The position numbers were made by a program, and so were the translations under genes. Source: Rhodocyclaceae bacterium UBA2271 (GTDB lineage Bacteria; Pseudomonadota; Gammaproteobacteria; Burkholderiales; Rhodocyclaceae). Taken from it: DNA of 9,674 nucleotides. The notes below the pieces were generated by a model. It made no database searches. It was not told the DNA's origin and saw only the letters and a list, made by a program, of their open reading frames with translations. Where the stretch lies: contig DDXB01000043.1 of the NCBI GenBank assembly GCA_002347405.1, forward strand, positions 1-9,674, in the 5' to 3' direction. Below are positions 6,068 to 9,674 of the stretch, in pieces (position 1 is the stretch's first letter; each line of letters starts with the position of its first letter).

Positions 6068-6207
6068 AGCAATACCCTTTATCTTGTTAAGGTTTTTAGG
6101 GAGGGATCAAGGGGGATGTCAAGGAAGCAAGCAATTGCGGCTACAAAGGTAAAGGGATGCGTAGGCAGCCCTCATGAAGCTGGATGTTCGGAAAATTGGA
6201 GGCAAAA
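6068..6207 (+). other. Long 5' leader of the nitrite reductase gene, with a possible 36-codon ORF
   Basis: About 140 nt separate the predicted transcript start from the ATG at 6208, much longer than the other leaders here. The stretch is purine-rich (GGGAGGGATCAAGGGGG at 6099-6115). It contains a weak hairpin at 6154-6171 and an ATG at 6116 directly behind the G run. That reading frame encodes 36 residues (starting MSRKQAIAATKVKG) and stops at 6224-6226, inside the next gene. The peptide resembles nothing I recognise. I do not see a known riboswitch fold; in particular it does not fit the GEMM (c-di-GMP) consensus found ahead of some cytochrome genes. Confidence 0.35.
6198..6202 (+). promoter_or_regulatory. 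Ribosome binding site that decides the nitrite reductase start
   Basis: GGAGG lies 5 nt before ATG 6208, near-ideal spacing. It rules against the upstream in-frame ATG at 6184, which would add eight residues in front of a complete signal peptide. Confidence 0.8.
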
Positions 6208-7995
6208 ATGGGAACGAGCAGATTGAAGCGGGGGTTTGTCAGTATCGTGGCGCTATGCGCCGTAGCGGTATTCGGCATGTCGGGGGCCATGGCCCAGAAA
6301 CCCGATCCGGCCTATGCAAAACAGCAGGATGCGACCCTTGGTCAGATCAAGGGTGCTTTGCCGGCATCGGCCAAGACCAAAATCAAGTTTGTCGATGTCG
6401 GCAATTGTTATGGCTGCCACAAGGACATCAAAGAGTTCCACATGGGCAGCAAGCACTCCGATGTGAATTGTGCCTACTGCCACACTGGCGCCGATGATCA
6501 CCTGAAGCGGGAAGGCAAGCCGGTGGCGCCGACACAAGCCTCGATCGGTACTCGCACCGATCACCATGCCTGCGGCACCTGCCACCAGGAGCAGCTCAAC
6601 ACCTTCGCGACGATGAACTACGACTCGCACGCGAAAGTCGAAAAAGCCCAGCCGCGTAGCGTTTCGCCGATGTTCGACAAGCTGATGCAGCCCCACGGCT
6701 TCACGCGCGAACACGCCGAGCCGCGCAGTCACGTGTTCATGACGCTTGATCACCTGATCGTGGATCGCGCTTATGGCGGCCGCTTCCAGCTCAAGGACTG
6801 GACCTACATCTCCGACGCCAAGAGTGCCGTGTCCGACCTGTGGAACGTGATGCTGGTCGACAAGGAGCCCGCCAACGGCGACCAGAAGGCCTTCATGCCA
6901 CAGGTGGCCACCGCCGCCAACCCGGTCTGCATGAACTGCAAGTCCTTCGACAACATCCTGAAGTGGAAGTACATGGGCGATCCGGATCCGCGGGCCAAGT
7001 GGAGCCGCGTTTCCAAGCCGGTCGAGTTCGCGCGCGACATCACCCATGCGCTGAACTGCTTCATGTGTCATGACCCGCACTCGTCCGCCCCGCGCGTGGC
7101 GCGCGACGGTCTGATCCAGGCGGTGGTCGATCGCGGCGAGGGCACCTACCCGTACGACAAGGCCAAGAGCGAAAAGAACCCGATGAAGAAGGTCACCTTC
7201 CGCGACGGTTTCCGCGCCATCGGCCTGCTGTCCAAGCCTGACTCGAACCTGATGTGCGCCCAGTGCCACGTCGAGTACAACTGCAATCCCGGTTTCGAGC
7301 CGAATGCCGGTCCGGACGGCAAGGACAAGCCAGTCACCATGGCCGACCAGCGCACCAACCTCTTCCAATGGACGAACGTCTTCGATTACAACAAAAAGAT
7401 GGTCGAGAAGTTCGGCAACTTCAAGGACTTCCGTCATGCCATCACCGGTGCCGCGCTGTCGAAGATTCAGCACCCGGAAGCCGAGACCTTCTGGATGTCC
7501 AAGCATGAGCGCGAAGGCGTCGAGTGCAAGGACTGCCACATGAAGAAGATCGAGAAGAACGGCAAGACCTTCACCGATCACCAGCAGCAGTCACCGCGCA
7601 AGATGCTCAAGGAAACCTGCGTGAAATGCCACGGCGAGATGACCGAAGACCAGGCCAAGTATCAGATCGACGCCGTCCAGGCTTACACCCGCGGCAAGAT
7701 CGTCAAGGCCGAGTTCTGGCTGGCCCAGTTGATCGATACCTTCGTGCGTGCCTTCGATGCCGGTGTGCCGCGCAACTCCGAGGCGGTCAAGCTTGCGCAG
7801 AAGCACCATGACGATGCGCAGACCCGCTGGGAATGGTGGACGGCGGAGAACTCCGTCGGCTTCCACAACCCGGCGCAGGCCCGCCAGTCGCTGACCGAGT
7901 CGGTGAATCATTCGCAGGCCGGCATCAAGGCGCTGAACGACGCGATCGCCGCTCTCAAAGCGCCATCAGTAGCTGCAGCACCGGCAGCAAAGTAA
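6208..7995 (+). CDS. Octaheme cytochrome c nitrite reductase (ONR/TvNiR type, ammonia-forming)
   Basis: Members of this family reduce nitrite, and also hydroxylamine, to ammonia in the periplasm; some also reduce sulfite slowly. The 595-residue precursor has a signal peptide ending AMA-Q (residue 29). Eight heme sites occur: CYGCH (67), CAYCH (88), CGTCH (122), CMNCK (241-245), CFMCH (284), CAQCH (350), CKDCH (440) and CVKCH (471). The fourth, with lysine in place of histidine, is the catalytic heme type shared with NrfA; three extra N-terminal hemes before it define the octaheme family. After heme 6, VEYNC gives Tyr357 and Cys359, the pair that is covalently crosslinked in the Thioalkalivibrio enzyme (Tyr303-Cys305). 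QHPE at 421-424 supplies the catalytic Gln-His pair. A helical C-terminal region and an Ala/Pro-rich tail follow. Length is slightly above the TvNiR enzyme. The CxxCK heme excludes hydroxylamine oxidoreductase. Confidence 0.94.
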   Translation: MGTSRLKRGFVSIVALCAVAVFGMSGAMAQKPDPAYAKQQDATLGQIKGALPASAKTKIKFVDVGNCYGCHKDIKEFHMGSKHSDVNCAYCHTGADDHLKREGKPVAPTQASIGTRTDHHACGTCHQEQLNTFATMNYDSHAKVEKAQPRSVSPMFDKLMQPHGFTREHAEPRSHVFMTLDHLIVDRAYGGRFQLKDWTYISDAKSAVSDLWNVMLVDKEPANGDQKAFMPQVATAANPVCMNCKSFDNILKWKYMGDPDPRAKWSRVSKPVEFARDITHALNCFMCHDPHSSAPRVARDGLIQAVVDRGEGTYPYDKAKSEKNPMKKVTFRDGFRAIGLLSKPDSNLMCAQCHVEYNCNPGFEPNAGPDGKDKPVTMADQRTNLFQWTNVFDYNKKMVEKFGNFKDFRHAITGAALSKIQHPEAETFWMSKHEREGVECKDCHMKKIEKNGKTFTDHQQQSPRKMLKETCVKCHGEMTEDQAKYQIDAVQAYTRGKIVKAEFWLAQLIDTFVRAFDAGVPRNSEAVKLAQKHHDDAQTRWEWWTAENSVGFHNPAQARQSLTESVNHSQAGIKALNDAIAALKAPSVAAAPAAK

Positions 7996-8017
7996 TTTTG
8001 TAGCAGTCAGTAGCGTC

Positions 8018-8047
8018 GGGGCGCGGGATTCCGCGCCCCCTTTTTTT
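8018..8047 (+). terminator. Rho-independent terminator or attenuator between the nitrite reductase gene and ccmF
   Basis: A 9-bp all-G/C stem (8018-8026 with 8031-8039, loop GATT) is followed by seven T residues (8041-8047), a textbook intrinsic terminator. Only 19 bases separate it from the ccmF ATG, leaving no room for a complete promoter after it. Some read-through, or a promoter inside the nitrite reductase gene, is needed to express ccmF. Confidence 0.9.
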
Positions 8048-8066
8048 ACCTGATGAATGCCTCGCC

Positions 8067-9674
8067 ATGATTCCTGAACTCGGGCATGTCGCCCTGATTG
8101 TCGCCCTGCAACTCGCCCTGGCCCAGGGGATATTCGGCCTTGTTGGCGCTTCCCGCGACAAGACAGCGTGGATGGCCATGGCGCGCGGTGCCGCCGGCGG
8201 CCAGTTGTTGTTCGTCGCGCTGGGTTTTCTGGCGCTGGTCTGGTCGTTCCTGGTCAGCGACTTTTCCGTGATGAACGTCGCCGACCATTCGTCGCGTTTC
8301 CTGCCGGTCGAATACCGCATCACCGCTGCCTGGGGCTCGCATGAAGGCTCCTTCCTGCTATGGACGCTGCTGATGTCGGCCTGGACAGTCGCCGTCGTCA
8401 TGCTCGGCCGCCAGCTGCCGGCCGACCTGCATGCCCGCGTGATCGGCATCATGGGGCTGCTCTCCTTCTGCTTCCTCGCCTACCTCCTGTTTACCTCCAA
8501 CCCCTTCATGCGCCTGCATCCGCCGCCGGCGAACGGCAGCGACCTGAATCCGCTGCTGCAGGATCCGGGCATGATCATCCATCCGCCGCTGCTCTACATG
8601 GGCTATGTCGGCTTCTCGGTGGCCTTCGCCTTCGCCGTCGCCGCGCTGATCTCGGGCAAGCTCGACGCGACCTGGGCGCGCTGGGTGCGCCCCTGGACCC
8701 TGATGGCCTGGGTGTTCCTGACGCTGGGCGTCATGGTGGGTTCCTGGTGGGCTTACTACGAACTGGGCTGGGGCGGCTGGTGGTTCTGGGATCCGAGCGA
8801 GAACGCTTCGCTGATGCCCTGGCTGGCCGGCACGGCGCTGGTGCACTCGCTGGCGGTTACCGAGCAGCGTGGCGCGCTGCGGGTGTGGACGGTGTTTCTT
8901 GCGCTCGCAGCGTTCGCCCTTTCGCTGCTTGGTACCTTTCTGGTGCGCTCGGGCGTGCTCTCGTCGGTGCATGCCTTCGCGCTGGATCCGCTGCGCGGCC
9001 TCTTTATTCTGATCTTTCTCGGCATCCTGATCGGCGCGTCGCTGATCCTCTTCGCCAGGCGTGCCGGTGCGGTGAAGACTGCCGGCGATTTCGACACGAT
9101 CTCGCGCGAAACGGCCGTGCTGACGGGTAACGTTCTCCTGTTGGCGGCGCTGGCCACCGTGCTGCTGGGTACGCTGTATCCGCTGATTCTCGATGCTTTC
9201 GGCCTCGGGAAAATCTCCGTCGGCCCGCCGTATTTCAACGCCGTGTTCGTGCCGATGATGGTGCCGGCGCTGCTGCTGCTCGGCATCGCACCGTGGATGC
9301 GCTGGGGCCGGGAAAGCCTGCCCGAGCTGCTGCCGCGACTGCGCTGGCAGGCCGCCGCCGCGGTGCTGATCGGCCTCGCGCTGCCCTTCGCCTTTACTGA
9401 ATGGAAATGGCAGGCGGCCCTCGGCCTGGCGCTCGCCGCCTGGATGATCCTGGCCACGATCAGCGGCCTGGTCGTCCGTCGCCGCACCGCTGGCGGATTG
9501 CCGCTTGCAGCTTATGGCATGGGCTGCGCCCACGTCGGCCTGGCCATCGGTATCATCGGCATGGGCCTGGTGTCGGCCTACCAGAGCGAGAAGACCGTCG
9601 CCATGCAGCCCGGCGACAGCGCCAGCCTCGGTCAGTACGAGTTTGTCTTCCGTGGCGCGGAGGAGGTGCCGGCA
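8067..9674 (+). CDS. ccmF: CcmF/NrfE-family cytochrome c heme lyase (3' end outside window)
   Basis: CcmF receives heme from holo-CcmE and attaches it to reduced CxxCH apocytochromes in the periplasm, together with CcmH. The 536 visible codons, open to the right edge, start MIPELGH, the family N-terminus. The WWD heme-handling motif GWGGWWFWDPSEN lies at about 234-246. The four conserved histidines are all present: His172 (IIHPPLLY), His260 (LVHSLA), His302 (SVHAFA) and His489 (CAHVG), each within two positions of the E. coli counterparts (173, 261, 303, 491). About 110 C-terminal residues should be missing. No Shine-Dalgarno sequence precedes ATG 8067; the start is fixed by homology. It is separated from ccmABC by the cytochrome genes and lies on the opposite strand. 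NrfE, the dedicated lyase for CxxCK hemes, belongs to the same family, so an NrfE-like role for the adjacent reductase is possible. Confidence 0.95.
   Translation, partial: MIPELGHVALIVALQLALAQGIFGLVGASRDKTAWMAMARGAAGGQLLFVALGFLALVWSFLVSDFSVMNVADHSSRFLPVEYRITAAWGSHEGSFLLWTLLMSAWTVAVVMLGRQLPADLHARVIGIMGLLSFCFLAYLLFTSNPFMRLHPPPANGSDLNPLLQDPGMIIHPPLLYMGYVGFSVAFAFAVAALISGKLDATWARWVRPWTLMAWVFLTLGVMVGSWWAYYELGWGGWWFWDPSENASLMPWLAGTALVHSLAVTEQRGALRVWTVFLALAAFALSLLGTFLVRSGVLSSVHAFALDPLRGLFILIFLGILIGASLILFARRAGAVKTAGDFDTISRETAVLTGNVLLLAALATVLLGTLYPLILDAFGLGKISVGPPYFNAVFVPMMVPALLLLGIAPWMRWGRESLPELLPRLRWQAAAAVLIGLALPFAFTEWKWQAALGLALAAWMILATISGLVVRRRTAGGLPLAAYGMGCAHVGLAIGIIGMGLVSAYQSEKTVAMQPGDSASLGQYEFVFRGAEEVPA

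Noticed and set aside
6068..6207. GEMM-type c-di-GMP/cGAMP riboswitch in the nitrite reductase leader
   Set aside because: Such riboswitches precede cytochrome genes in some bacteria, but the conserved core and the paired stems were not found here.
6253..7581. Long open frame on the minus strand across the nitrite reductase gene
   Set aside because: It is antisense to eight ordered heme motifs, has no recognisable domain and lacks a ribosome site.
6208..7995. Identification as octaheme hydroxylamine oxidoreductase or tetrathionate reductase
   Set aside because: The CxxCK site at heme 4, the Tyr-x-Cys pair and the QHPE motif match octaheme nitrite reductase; HAO has only CxxCH sites.
8053..8070. 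Five-codon ORF ending in a TGA that overlaps the ccmF ATG
   Set aside because: There is no ribosome site and it is too short to judge; coupling could explain the missing ccmF ribosome site, but nothing else supports it.
8358..9533. Long open frame on the minus strand across ccmF
   Set aside because: It gives low-complexity Gln/Arg/His-rich text typical of a shadow frame; the plus strand encodes an unmistakable CcmF.

Overview
The window is a GC-rich proteobacterial chromosome segment. The System I (Ccm) cytochrome c maturation genes, paired diheme c4-type cytochromes and FNR-type TTGAT-N4-ATCAA operators suggest a facultatively anaerobic, respiratory betaproteobacterium (Rhodocyclales-like). 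That placement is an inference from gene content and style, not from a marker gene.

Layout. The left part (about 1-3344) is entirely on the minus strand. Read 5' to 3' it runs: two adjacent diheme cytochromes c4, a 105-base gap with an FNR/DNR-like palindrome, then ccmA-ccmB-ccmC with overlapping reading frames. ccmC runs off the left edge. The right part (about 3489-9674) is on the plus strand: a small monoheme cytochrome c without a methionine ligand, a large fusion of a nine-heme cytochrome c domain to a cytochrome b membrane domain, an octaheme cytochrome c nitrite reductase, and ccmF, which runs off the right edge. The divergent gap at 3345-3488 holds a perfect FNR box, and a second perfect box lies upstream of the nitrite reductase gene.

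How it works together. The central protein has seven CxxCH hemes plus one CxxCK heme (heme 4), a Tyr-x-Cys pair after heme 6 and a Gln-His-Pro-Glu motif. These are the hallmarks of the octaheme nitrite reductase (ONR/TvNiR) family, which reduces nitrite to ammonia. Immediately upstream, the nonaheme-cytochrome b fusion has the architecture of a membrane quinol dehydrogenase and could take the place of NrfH or NrfBCD as electron donor. The small bis-His-type cytochrome and the c4 pair are further periplasmic carriers. The flanking ccm genes supply heme c attachment for at least 22 heme sites in the window. The FNR boxes indicate induction at low oxygen. I read the whole as a respiratory nitrite ammonification (DNRA) module bundled with its own cofactor assembly genes. 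The donor-to-ONR partnership is inferred from adjacency and architecture only.

No tRNA, rRNA, insertion sequence, CRISPR array or integrase was seen. Gene-free stretches are all shorter than 300 bases; the longest (5966-6207) holds a terminator, an FNR box and a long leader.
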